NCBI RefSeq assembly: GCF_017094525.1
Contig: NZ_CP064788.1
Span: 558,001-622,000 of the forward strand
Length of the DNA stretch: 64,000 bases
Reading direction: 5' to 3'
DNA from: Halapricum desulfuricans
GTDB taxonomy: Archaea > Halobacteriota > Halobacteria > Halobacteriales > Haloarculaceae
Under the pieces are notes generated by a model. The model ran no database searches, was not told the origin of the DNA, and worked only from the letters and a program-made list of their open reading frames with translations. Made by a program: the position numbers and the translations under genes. Positions 53,744-62,361 of this stretch are shown piece by piece (the stretch's first letter is position 1; each line of letters opens with the position of its first letter).

Positions 53744-55021
53744 TTACCGCCGGACGTTCCGGCCCACGGGTTCGCCGAACAGTTCCTCGTGGCGGTCCTC
53801 GTAGACGACCGTCCCCCGGACCATCGTGAGTTCGGGGAAGACGCCGTCCATGCCCTCGAACGGCGTCCAGTCACACTTCGTGTGGGTCTGCTCGCCACGG
53901 ATCGGGCGGGGGTCGTCGGGATCGACGAGCACGAGGTCGGCGTCGAACCCTTCCTCGATGCGGCCCTTGTTCGAGAGCCCGAAGATCGCCGCCGGGTTGG
54001 CGGCCGTCAGGTCACGGACGCGCTCGTAGCCGAGCGTCCCCTCGCGGGCCTCGTTCAACAGCAGCGGGAGCGCCGTCTCGACGCCGGGGACGCCGCTGGG
54101 CGCGTCCCAGATCGAGGCGTCTTTCTCCTCGCGCGTGTGGGGCGCGTGATCGGTTGCGATCACGTCGACGGTGCCGTCGGCGACGCGCTCGAAGACCTTC
54201 CGGCGGCGAGTCTCCCGGCGCAGCGGCGGGTTCATCCGGCCGAACGTCCCCAGTTCGGGCAGGTCGTCGCGCGAGAGAAACAGATGGTGGGGCGTGACCT
54301 CGCAGGTCATCCCCGCGTCGTCGGCGACGTCGATCGCCTCGGGAGTCGAGGTGTGAGCGACGTGGATCCGCGCGTCGTGTTCGCTGGCGACCGTACAGGC
54401 CCGGCGGACGGCGTCGATCTCGGCCTGCGGCGTGCGGTAGGCACTCCAGGCGTCGGCGTCGTCGCGCTCGCGGGCGCTGTCGTTGAACTGCGTGGCGTCT
54501 TCCGCGTGGACGGTGACGGTCACGCCGCGCTCGCTCGCCCGCGAGACGGCGTCGGCGAACAGGTCGGCGTCGATCCCCATGTTGCCCGTCGAGTCGGCCA
54601 GAAAGACCTCCCCGAGCGCGAACAGCGGGCGCTCGAACAGCGTCTCGGGCACCCACTGCTCGGTGACGCCGCCGTTGATGCCGAAATCGACCAGCGAGTC
54701 GGCGGCGAGCGCCGCCTTTTCGTCGAAGCGCTCGCCGTCGGTCGTCGGCGGCTCGGTGTTGGGCTGGTCGACGACTGTGGTCACGCCACCGGCGGCGGCG
54801 CTCTTCGAGCCGCTCGCCCAGGTCTCCTTGTGGCTGTAGCCGGGCTGGCGAAAGTGCACGTGGACGTCGATCATCCCGGGCAGGAGCCGCTTGCCCGAGG
54901 CGTCGATCGACCGTTCGTCGGCGGTCGTCGACAGCAGTTCCCCGACCTCGGCGATAGTCTCGCCGTCGATCCGGACGTCCCGCGTGCGGCCGTCCGGCAA
55001 CGTCGCGTCCGTGATGAGCAT
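53744..55021 (-). CDS. pyrC: Dihydroorotase
   Basis: The protein has 425 residues from an ATG at 55021. It closes carbamoyl aspartate to dihydroorotate in pyrimidine synthesis. GMIDVHVHFRQPGYSHKETW is the metal motif (HVHFRQPG), and GVTTVVDQPNTEPPTTDG, IHVAHTSTPEAIDVAD, TCEVTPHHLFLSRDDLPE, MNPPLRRE and VIATDHAPHTREEKDASIWD complete the bi-metal site. It is a class I (about 430 aa) amidohydrolase. Convergent with the aldolase gene, 2 bp apart. Confidence 0.95.
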   Translation of the reverse strand: MLITDATLPDGRTRDVRIDGETIAEVGELLSTTADERSIDASGKRLLPGMIDVHVHFRQPGYSHKETWASGSKSAAAGGVTTVVDQPNTEPPTTDGERFDEKAALAADSLVDFGINGGVTEQWVPETLFERPLFALGEVFLADSTGNMGIDADLFADAVSRASERGVTVTVHAEDATQFNDSARERDDADAWSAYRTPQAEIDAVRRACTVASEHDARIHVAHTSTPEAIDVADDAGMTCEVTPHHLFLSRDDLPELGTFGRMNPPLRRETRRRKVFERVADGTVDVIATDHAPHTREEKDASIWDAPSGVPGVETALPLLLNEAREGTLGYERVRDLTAANPAAIFGLSNKGRIEEGFDADLVLVDPDDPRPIRGEQTHTKCDWTPFEGMDGVFPELTMVRGTVVYEDRHEELFGEPVGRNVRR

Positions 55022-55095
55022 ACTCCCGACTGGCACGCGCGAGAGCCTAACGCTGACGGTCTCTCGCTTGCGACGGGCAGCGGCGCGAGCGACTC

Positions 55096-55174
55096 ATACT
55101 GCCGGCTGTAAGTTCGTAAAGATATTCGCCACCCGGGGTGGCGAATTCCTTCAGTGTGTTACAGCCGGCAGTAT
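55096..55174. repeat. 79-bp inverted-repeat element, family 2 (copy 1)
   Basis: The ends are ATACTGCCGGCTGTAA and TTACAGCCGGCAGTAT, a perfect 16-bp inverted repeat. The centre holds a second palindrome, ATTCGCCACCCGGGGTGGCGAAT-like, in an AT-flanked core. It differs from the copy at 60786-60865 by one indel and one base. It separates pyrC from the first GH31 gene, and its last T is the first base of that gene's stop codon. Confidence 0.8.
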
Positions 55175-57858
55175 CACCAGATCTCGCCGTCGTACTGCTG
55201 GGCCTCTCCTGTACCGTCGAACGTGACACGTCCCGCGTCGGCGTACTCGACGGTGAGCGTCCAGTCCTCGCCACCGAGGTCGTCGAGTTCGAGGATCTTC
55301 AGCGACGGCAGCGGGCCGGACTCGGTCTCGCCTTCGGCCGCCAGCGGAATCGACCCCCGCTCGAACGTCGAGAGTCGATACGTCACGTCGGTTCGACCGT
55401 CGCCGTTCCACAGGAGCAGTCGCTCCTGCTCGGCGTTGCCGACGTGCGCGACGCCGGCGTCGACGAGCGTCTCGACGATCGCCCGGGCCTGCTCGCCGGT
55501 CAGTCGCTCCCGGAAGTCCCCGAGCCAGTCGAGGTCGGCCCGCTCGCTCGCGATGAACGCCGCCGCGTATTCCTCGATCCGGGCTTTCGACCGCGCCGGG
55601 ATCTCGAGATGGCGGAGCAGCTCCCGGACGCGGTCGCGGCGCGGATCCTCGGGGACGACCAGCCCCCGGTCGGGGGCCGAAAGCGTCACCGTCACTCGCG
55701 AGGTCGCGTCGTGGTCGGGGATCGCGATCGTCTGCGCTCGCGTCTCGGTGTCGTACGCGACGGACCCGTCCGCGCCGTCGATCTCGACCGCGAGGTCCTC
55801 GCGGACGCCGCGGACACAGAGTTCGAGGTCGCGCGTCGCCGGGACGTGTTCGGTCGCCCCGCTCGCGGCTTCGACGGTCAGCGCGACCCGCCCGGGCTCG
55901 TGTGACTGGCGGATCGTCGTCGTCGCGTACTCGCCGTCGCGGTAGGCCTGACTGGTTCCGTCGTCCTCGTAGAGGTCGACGGTGTTGTCCGCACCGGGGA
56001 ACGCGACGACCCGCAACGTCTCCGGGCTATCGACATCGCCGAAACCGGGATCGCCGTCCAGCGGGACGATCGCGCCCGCCCTCGCGTAGACCGGCACGTC
56101 GCCGAGGTCGCCGTAGCTGGCGTCGAGCCCGGCGCGGGACGGGCGCCCGGTCTCGAAGTCGAACCACTCGCCGTCGGGCAGCCAGACGGTCTGTCGCGAC
56201 AGGTTCGTCCCGTCGCCGCGCTCGCGGACGTGCGGGGCGACGACCAGTTCGTCCCCGAAGTAGTACTGCTGGGGGACGTGATAGGCCAGCTCCTCGTTCG
56301 GGTGGTGGTAGTACATCGGCCGGACCAGCGGGACGCCGCGGTCGTGGTTGCGCCGGGCCATCGTGTAGAGATACGGGATCAGCGCGTGGCGCAGGCGTAG
56401 CGCCTCCGACAGCGTCTCCCGAACCGTCGGTTCGAACGTCCACGGTCGCTTGTCGATGTACTCGATGTTGCCGGTGTGGATCCGGTTGATCGGACTGAAC
56501 ACCCCGAACTGCAGCCAGCGGGCGTACAGTTCGCCGAAGCCGGTCGGCGTGCCGCTGCCGCCGAAGTGACCGCCGATGTCGTGGCTCCACCACCCGAAGT
56601 CGACGTTGCTGCCGGTCGCAGTCAGGTACGGCTGGAAGGAAAGCGAGCCCCAGGAGATGTACGCGTCGCCCGAGAACCCGACTGGATAGCGGTGCCCGCC
56701 GAGGCCGCCCCACCGCGAGAGGATAAAGGGTCGCCGACCGTCACGGGTCCGATCCAGCGCGTGGAGGTGGTTGAGCGCCCACAGGGGATCCAGCCCCGCC
56801 ATTTCGGGGGATTCGTCCCACTGCTGCCAGTCGATCCACCAGAAGTCGACGCCGTCGTCCTCCAGCGGGTCGATCACGTGCTCGAAGTACCCCCGCAGGA
56901 ACTGCGGGTCACTGGCGTCGAACTCGACAGGGCGTCCACTCGCCGGATCGATCCCCACGTGCTCGGCGATGTCGGGATAGGCCGCCTCGTGTGGGTGGAC
57001 GCCGTCGGCCGGGTGGATGTTGAGCGTCGTCTTCAGCCCCACGTCGTGAAGCCAGTCGACGAATCCCTCGGGGTCGGGGAACAGATCGCGGTTCCACGTC
57101 CAGCCCGTCCAGCCGCCGTGGTACTCGTTGTCAGTGACGTGCCAGTCCATGTCGAGCACCCAGACCGACAGCGGCAGCTCCTCCTCGCGGAACCGCTCGA
57201 TCAGCGACCGGTGCCGGTCGGCGCTGTAGTCCGCGTAGCGACTCCACCAGCTGCCCAGCGCCCACCGGGGGATCATCGGCACGTCCCCGGAGACGGCAGT
57301 GAAATCCTCGAGCGCGCCGAGGTAGTCGTGGCCGTACCCGAAGAAGTAGATGTCCTCGTAGTCGTCGTGAGCGTCCCGGGGGGCCACCCAGCCGTCGTCG
57401 AAGACGAGCCGGTCGGTGTCCTCGAGGACGGTCCAGCCGTCGCCGCCGAGCAGTCCGGGTTCGAGGTCGGTACTGCCCTCGACGCGGTCGAGCGTCCGGA
57501 CCGTTCCCCCCATGTTGGCCACGTCGTCGTCGCCGTAGTGCCAGACCGATCCGGATTCGCGGACGTGCGCCGACAGCGTCGACGGGGCGAACGGCTCCTC
57601 GGCCGTGTACTCCAGCCGGAGCGCCTCGGTCTCGATCGCGAGCTGGCCGTCGCCGCGAGCGACATCGAACTCCGGCACGGGCTGCTCGCGGTGCCAGAAG
57701 ACCTGACTCGGGCGGTCCTCGAACTCGCCGTCCGGATCGTACTCCGCGCGGACGATCCGCGGTGTCAACACGGTGAGCCGGAAGCGGTCGCCGCGGACGA
57801 TCGCCGCCTCGTCGGCCTCGGGTGAGAAATCCGGAACGTGATACGGCGCGAGCGTCAT
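55174..57858 (-). CDS. GH31 alpha-glucosidase-type glycoside hydrolase (first copy)
   Basis: About 894 residues from an ATG at 57858. Retaining glycoside hydrolase acting on alpha-glucosides. The N-terminal domain (1-190) is beta-rich, and the TIM barrel starts near MIPRWALGSWWSRYADYSAD. The nucleophile is in DGVDFWWIDWQQW (D343) and the acid/base in RYPVGFSGDAYISWGSLSFQ (D398); SHDIGGHFGG and LIPYLYTMARRNHDRG follow. C-terminal beta domains and a helical tail complete it. No signal peptide. It is a close tandem paralogue of the gene at 57909. Confidence 0.9.
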   Translation of the reverse strand: MTLAPYHVPDFSPEADEAAIVRGDRFRLTVLTPRIVRAEYDPDGEFEDRPSQVFWHREQPVPEFDVARGDGQLAIETEALRLEYTAEEPFAPSTLSAHVRESGSVWHYGDDDVANMGGTVRTLDRVEGSTDLEPGLLGGDGWTVLEDTDRLVFDDGWVAPRDAHDDYEDIYFFGYGHDYLGALEDFTAVSGDVPMIPRWALGSWWSRYADYSADRHRSLIERFREEELPLSVWVLDMDWHVTDNEYHGGWTGWTWNRDLFPDPEGFVDWLHDVGLKTTLNIHPADGVHPHEAAYPDIAEHVGIDPASGRPVEFDASDPQFLRGYFEHVIDPLEDDGVDFWWIDWQQWDESPEMAGLDPLWALNHLHALDRTRDGRRPFILSRWGGLGGHRYPVGFSGDAYISWGSLSFQPYLTATGSNVDFGWWSHDIGGHFGGSGTPTGFGELYARWLQFGVFSPINRIHTGNIEYIDKRPWTFEPTVRETLSEALRLRHALIPYLYTMARRNHDRGVPLVRPMYYHHPNEELAYHVPQQYYFGDELVVAPHVRERGDGTNLSRQTVWLPDGEWFDFETGRPSRAGLDASYGDLGDVPVYARAGAIVPLDGDPGFGDVDSPETLRVVAFPGADNTVDLYEDDGTSQAYRDGEYATTTIRQSHEPGRVALTVEAASGATEHVPATRDLELCVRGVREDLAVEIDGADGSVAYDTETRAQTIAIPDHDATSRVTVTLSAPDRGLVVPEDPRRDRVRELLRHLEIPARSKARIEEYAAAFIASERADLDWLGDFRERLTGEQARAIVETLVDAGVAHVGNAEQERLLLWNGDGRTDVTYRLSTFERGSIPLAAEGETESGPLPSLKILELDDLGGEDWTLTVEYADAGRVTFDGTGEAQQYDGEIW

Positions 57859-57908
57859 TGACCGTACGGTCAGTCCCCGCACACAAAAAGGGCAACGCCG
57901 TCCGGCTG

Positions 57909-60590
57909 TCAGCGCCGATCGGTGTCGCTTGCGCTTCCCTCGTAGGTGATACTGGTGACCCCGTCGTACTCGAGCGTGAACGCCCAGTCGTAGGTCTCGA
58001 ACTCGGAGAGTTCGATCACCTCGTAGCCGGGCAGCGAGCCGTGTCGGAACCCGCCCTCGTGGCCGAACGGGGTTCCCGTCCGGTCGTAGGTGGCGAACTG
58101 GTACGTGACGTCGATGCGACGGGTCCGGTTCCAGGCGAGCAGCCGGTCGTCGCCGGCGTAATCGAGCCGTTCGATACCGGCGTCGACCAGCGTCTCCGCG
58201 ATCGCACGCAGCTGGGCGTCGGTCAGCGCCGCGGCGAAGTTGCCAAGCCAGTCGAGGTCGGTCCGCTCGCCTGCGAGAAACGCCTTCGCGTGTGTTTCGA
58301 GCGGGGGCTTCGAGCCGGCCGGCATCGAGAGGTTCCAGAGCAGTTCCTCGAGCTGGGAGCGTCGCCAGTCGCTCTCGGCGACCAGGTTCGTCCCTTCGCC
58401 GTCGAGGACGACCGTGGCGGTCGCATCGACGCCGACGCCGGCGTCGTCGAGGCTGACCGTCAGCGTCCGCGTGTCCTCGTCGTACGCGCGGGAGTGGCCG
58501 GCCGCGCCCTCGACGGAGACGGTCACGTCCTCGCGAACGCCGCGGAACTGGAGTTCGTAGGTCCGGTCATCGGGGACGTGTTCGGGGATCCCTTCGATCG
58601 GCCCGATCGTGAACGTGAGCCGATCGCCCTCGAAGGACTGTGCGAGGCGCGTCGTGGCGTAGTCGCCGTCGCGGCTGGCGCAGGTGACGCCGTCGTCCTC
58701 GTAGAGGTCGAAGGCGTTGTCCGCGCCGGGGAACGCGACGACCCGCAGCGCCTCCGGGGCCTCGACGTCGCCGAAGCCGGGCTCGCCGTCCAGCGGGACG
58801 ATCGCGCCCGCCTTTGCGTAGACCGGCACGTCGTCGAGGTCGCCGTAGCGGGTATGAAAGCCGCTCTCGTAGCGCTCGCCGGTCTCGAAGTCGAACCACT
58901 CGCCGTCGGGCAGCCAGACGGGCCGACGCGAGAGGTGGATGTCGTCCTCGCGTTCGCGGACGTGCGGGGCGGCCAGCAACTCGCTGCCGAAGTAGTACTG
59001 ATTGGGCCGGTTGTACGCGACGTCCGCCTCGGGGTGGTGATAGTACAGCGGCCGGATCGGCGGCTCGGCCCGGGCGTGATTGTGCCGGACCATCGTGTAG
59101 AGATACGGGACCAGTTCGTGTCGCCGGACGAAGGCGTCGTCCAGCGCCTCGCGGACCTCGCCGTCGTACGCCCAGGGACGTTTGTCCACGTACGGCATCT
59201 TCGAGGTGTGGATCCGGTTGATCGGACTGAACACGCCGAACTGCAGCCAGCGGGCGTACAGTTCGCCGAACTCGGTGGGGTCGCCGCTGCCCCCGAAGTG
59301 GCCGCCGATGTCGTGGCTCCACCACCCGAACTGGACGTTCGCGGCCGAGCCGGTCAGGAACGGCTGGAAGGAAAGTGAGTCCCAGGAGATGACAGTGTCC
59401 CCCGAGAAGCCGATCGGATAGCGGTGATTGCTGACGTCCGCCCACCGCGAGAAGACGAACGGCCGACTGCCGTCGCGGGTCCGATCCAGCGCGTGGAGGT
59501 GGTTGAGCGCCCACAGGGGATCCAGTCCATCCATTTCCGGTGACTCGCGCCACTGCTGCCAGTCGATCCACCAGAAGTCGACGCCGTCGTCCTCCAGCGG
59601 GTTGATCACGTGCTCGAAATAGCCACGCAGGAACTGCGGGTCGCTGGCGTCGAACTCGACGGGACGTCCGCTCGCTGGATCGATCCCGACGTGCTCGGCG
59701 ATGTCGGGATAGGCCGCCTCGTGTGGGTGGACGCCGTCGGCCGGGTGGAGGTTGAGCGTCGCCTTCAGCCCCTCGTCGTGGAGCCACTCGAGAAACCCCT
59801 CGGGGTCGGGAAAGAGGTCGTCGTCCCAGGTCCAGCCCGTCCAGCCGCTGTGATGGGGGTTGTCGACGACGTGCCAGTCCATGTCGAGAACGCACACCGA
59901 CAGCGGCAGGTCTCGCTCGCGGAACTGCGTCATCAGTCCGCGGAGTTCGTCCTGGCTGTACTCCCAGTAGCGACTCCACCAGTTGCCTAGCGCCCACCGG
60001 GGAATCATCGGCACGTCGCCGGCGACGTCGGTGTACGCCCGCAACGCCCCGAAATAGTCGTGGCCGAACCCGAAGAAATACAGGTCCTCGTAGTCGTCGT
60101 GGGCGTCCCGGGGGGTCACCCAGCCGTCGTCGTCGAAGACGAGTCGGTCGGTATCGTCGAGGACGGTCCAGCCGTCGCGAGAGAGCAGCCCCGGTTCCAG
60201 GTCGGTCTGGCCGTCAACGCTGTCCAGCGTCCGCGTCGTCCCGCCGAGATTGTCCTCGCTGTCGCCGTAGTGCCAGGTCTCTTCGAGGCCAGTGAGTTCG
60301 ATCGACAGCGAGTCGCTCGTGAACCCGCCGCCGATCGCGTATCGCAGCTGCAGGTGTTCGGTCTCGATCTCGAGCGTGCCGTCCGTGCGCGTGGCCGAGA
60401 ACTCGGGGACCGGCTGGTCGCGGTACCAGACGGCCTGACTCGGTCGGTCCTCGAACTCGCCGTCCGGAGCGTACTCCAGGCGGAGCAGCCGCGAGGAGAG
60501 GACGGTAAACCGGCAGGCGTCGGTCTCGACGATCGCCGCCTCATCGGCGACCGGTTCGAACTCGGGTACGTGATAGTCCGCAAGCGACAT
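57909..60590 (-). CDS. GH31 alpha-glucosidase-type glycoside hydrolase (second copy)
   Basis: About 893 residues from an ATG at 60590. The catalytic landmarks are as in the downstream copy: DGVDFWWIDWQQWRESPEMD with the nucleophile aspartate, RYPIGFSGDTVISWDSLSFQ with the acid/base, and HDIGGHFGG. The central catalytic part is nearly the same in both, while the N- and C-terminal ends diverge more. The genes are 50 bp apart, read in the same direction, and probably cotranscribed. It is intracellular, so it would hydrolyse imported or storage glucosides. Confidence 0.9.
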   Translation of the reverse strand: MSLADYHVPEFEPVADEAAIVETDACRFTVLSSRLLRLEYAPDGEFEDRPSQAVWYRDQPVPEFSATRTDGTLEIETEHLQLRYAIGGGFTSDSLSIELTGLEETWHYGDSEDNLGGTTRTLDSVDGQTDLEPGLLSRDGWTVLDDTDRLVFDDDGWVTPRDAHDDYEDLYFFGFGHDYFGALRAYTDVAGDVPMIPRWALGNWWSRYWEYSQDELRGLMTQFRERDLPLSVCVLDMDWHVVDNPHHSGWTGWTWDDDLFPDPEGFLEWLHDEGLKATLNLHPADGVHPHEAAYPDIAEHVGIDPASGRPVEFDASDPQFLRGYFEHVINPLEDDGVDFWWIDWQQWRESPEMDGLDPLWALNHLHALDRTRDGSRPFVFSRWADVSNHRYPIGFSGDTVISWDSLSFQPFLTGSAANVQFGWWSHDIGGHFGGSGDPTEFGELYARWLQFGVFSPINRIHTSKMPYVDKRPWAYDGEVREALDDAFVRRHELVPYLYTMVRHNHARAEPPIRPLYYHHPEADVAYNRPNQYYFGSELLAAPHVREREDDIHLSRRPVWLPDGEWFDFETGERYESGFHTRYGDLDDVPVYAKAGAIVPLDGEPGFGDVEAPEALRVVAFPGADNAFDLYEDDGVTCASRDGDYATTRLAQSFEGDRLTFTIGPIEGIPEHVPDDRTYELQFRGVREDVTVSVEGAAGHSRAYDEDTRTLTVSLDDAGVGVDATATVVLDGEGTNLVAESDWRRSQLEELLWNLSMPAGSKPPLETHAKAFLAGERTDLDWLGNFAAALTDAQLRAIAETLVDAGIERLDYAGDDRLLAWNRTRRIDVTYQFATYDRTGTPFGHEGGFRHGSLPGYEVIELSEFETYDWAFTLEYDGVTSITYEGSASDTDRR

Positions 60591-60710
60591 GACTCGCCTG
60601 TCGGCTTCCTCGTGTATAAGTATCACTCCCGGCAACCGCTGCCGCGAGATACGGTCCCCGAAGGTTATAGTCCGGTCGGACGTACGCCGTGACGTGTCCG
60701 GACTGTGTAG

Positions 60711-61025
60711 ACGGGCGACGAGGAACTGCCGGACAGCGGCGGGAGCCTCCTGCGGTCGTTCGTCCCCGAGGACCCCAACGACCTCATACTGCCGGCTGTA
60801 AGTTCGTAAAGATATTCGCCACCCCGGGGTGGCGAATTCCTTCAGTTTGTTACAGCCGGCAGTATCAGGCGGAAACTCGCGCGGTTCGCCGCCGACCCCG
60901 CCGCGACCTACGACCCCGACTCGATGCGGACGTTCGCGTCCGAGCGGACGTTCGAGCGCGTGGCCGAGGACTTGCGTGAGGCGTACGAGACGACTGCGAC
61001 CGGATCGGTTCGCAACCGCATGTAA
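60711..61025 (+). pseudogene. Glycosyltransferase (GT4-like) C-terminal remnant split by the repeat element
   Basis: Before the element, GDEELPDSGGSLLRSFVPED is the end of a GT4 donor-binding segment. After it, RRKLARFAADPAATYDPDSM, then FASERTFERVAEDLREAYET reads as the C-terminal helices. A stop lies directly before the first part, so the N-terminus is missing. The element at 60786-60865 separates the halves and breaks the frame. Identification rests on the resemblance to GT4 C-terminal helices and is moderate. Confidence 0.6.
60786..60865. repeat. 80-bp inverted-repeat element, family 2 (copy 2)
   Basis: Same termini as 55096-55174 (ATACTGCCGGCTGTAA ... TTACAGCCGGCAGTAT), the same orientation of the inner core, one extra C and one G-to-T change. 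It lies within the glycosyltransferase remnant, between codons GACCTC and the AGGCGG part. No target-site duplication is obvious. Confidence 0.8.
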
Positions 61026-61064
61026 TATCGAATCTTTTTGTCAGTGGTCGATAAATACGCGACT

Positions 61065-62081
61065 GTGAACCTCAGCAAAGGGTTCGTCCTCGCCCTCATC
61101 GTCGCCCTGCTCGCGCTATCGATCCTGTTGGTCCAGCCGTTTCTCCAGTACGTCCTCGGTGCCGTCCTCCTTGCCTACGTCCTCTATCCACTACAGATTC
61201 GCCTCGAGGCGCACGTGTCGCCGGCGGTCGCCGCACTCTCGCTCGTGAGCCTGGCAGTCGCCGGGTTCGTCGCGCCCTTCGTCGTCGTCCTCGCGACCGT
61301 CGCGGATCGTGCTGACCGGCTCCTTCGGGACTTCGATACCGATTCGATGCAGATCGGGGTGATCGAATCCCGGATCGAGGAACTCACCGGACAGGAGATC
61401 GACGTCGCCAGCGAACTCGCCGGCTCGGGACGAGAGATCGGGACGATCGTGTTCGAACGGTCGACCCAGGCGTTCGGTACGATTACCTTTCACCTCATCG
61501 GAATCGCGCTGGCGCTCTTTCTCGTCTACTACCTGCTCAAAGACGGCGACGACCTGGTCGACTGGCTCAACCAGACGGTACCGCTTCCCGGAGAGATCCA
61601 GCGCGATCTCTATACCGATATCAACAACGTGATGTGGGGCGTTCTCTTCGGACACGTCTTCGTCGCCGTCGTCCAGGGGGTCGTCGCCGGAGTCGGGCTC
61701 GCCGTGACTGGCGTTCCCAACGCGCTGTTCTGGACGGCCGTTATGATCGTTCTCGCGATGGTTCCGCTCGTCGGTGCGATTCCTGTCTGGGGTGGGGCAG
61801 TGCTCTACCTGTATCTCACGAACGAACCGCTGCTCGCCGTCGGGCTGTTCGTCTACAGCGTCGTCGTGGTCGGACTCACCGACGACTATCTCCGTCCGTT
61901 CGCCGTCGACAGATACGCGAAGCTCAATCCCGCCGTCATCCTCCTCGGTATCCTCGGAGGGGCGTACGCGTTCGGGGTCATGGGGCTGTTCTTCGGGCCC
62001 GTCGTCCTCGGGGCGCTCAAAGCCGCCCTCCGCGTCGGCTTGGAGAACTGGTCCCGACTCGGCGGGAGCGACGCCGGCTGA
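61065..62081 (+). CDS. AI-2E-family transporter-like membrane protein
   Basis: About 338 residues from a GTG at 61065; upstream TTG 61038 and GTG 61044 are alternatives. The start NLSKGFVLALIVALLALSIL, pairs of helices (LQYVLGAVLLAYVLYPLQIR, SLVSLAVAGFVAPFVVVLAT), a soluble helical segment, and the C-terminal VGAIPVWGGAVLYLYL, DDYLRPFAVDRYAKLNPAVI and FGVMGLFFGPVVLGAL are typical of the AI-2E exporter-like (UPF0118) family. Actual substrate is unknown in archaea. Confidence 0.88.
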   Translation: MNLSKGFVLALIVALLALSILLVQPFLQYVLGAVLLAYVLYPLQIRLEAHVSPAVAALSLVSLAVAGFVAPFVVVLATVADRADRLLRDFDTDSMQIGVIESRIEELTGQEIDVASELAGSGREIGTIVFERSTQAFGTITFHLIGIALALFLVYYLLKDGDDLVDWLNQTVPLPGEIQRDLYTDINNVMWGVLFGHVFVAVVQGVVAGVGLAVTGVPNALFWTAVMIVLAMVPLVGAIPVWGGAVLYLYLTNEPLLAVGLFVYSVVVVGLTDDYLRPFAVDRYAKLNPAVILLGILGGAYAFGVMGLFFGPVVLGALKAALRVGLENWSRLGGSDAG

Positions 62082-62361
62082 CCGACGTTCGAGGCGGATC
62101 TACCCAAACGCTCATCATAATGAAGGTGGTACTATTACTTCAGTAATCTTTGAGCGAACGGCGGTGGCGACTGGATCTCGTGTGGGCGGACCCCCGGCGT
62201 GGCGAACGTCCGGTTCGATCCGGTGGCCACATCGCCACCGCCGGAGCCGTCTGCGGGCGCCGAGACAGTCCTGTAGCCGTCGTTCGGGAGGGGGTTGACG
62301 GCCGCCCGCGCTCGAAGTCGATTCGACAACCGTTTTAATCCGGATGCATTTGATCAGACCA
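62082..62361. other. Intergenic region with promoter before the DHH gene
   Basis: The 280-bp region has a TATA-like CGTTTTAATCC at about 62331-62341, 21-31 bp before the ATG at 62362, so the message is probably leaderless. An AT-rich ACTATTACTTCAGTAATC lies near 62131. No further gene or repeat is seen. Confidence 0.45.
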
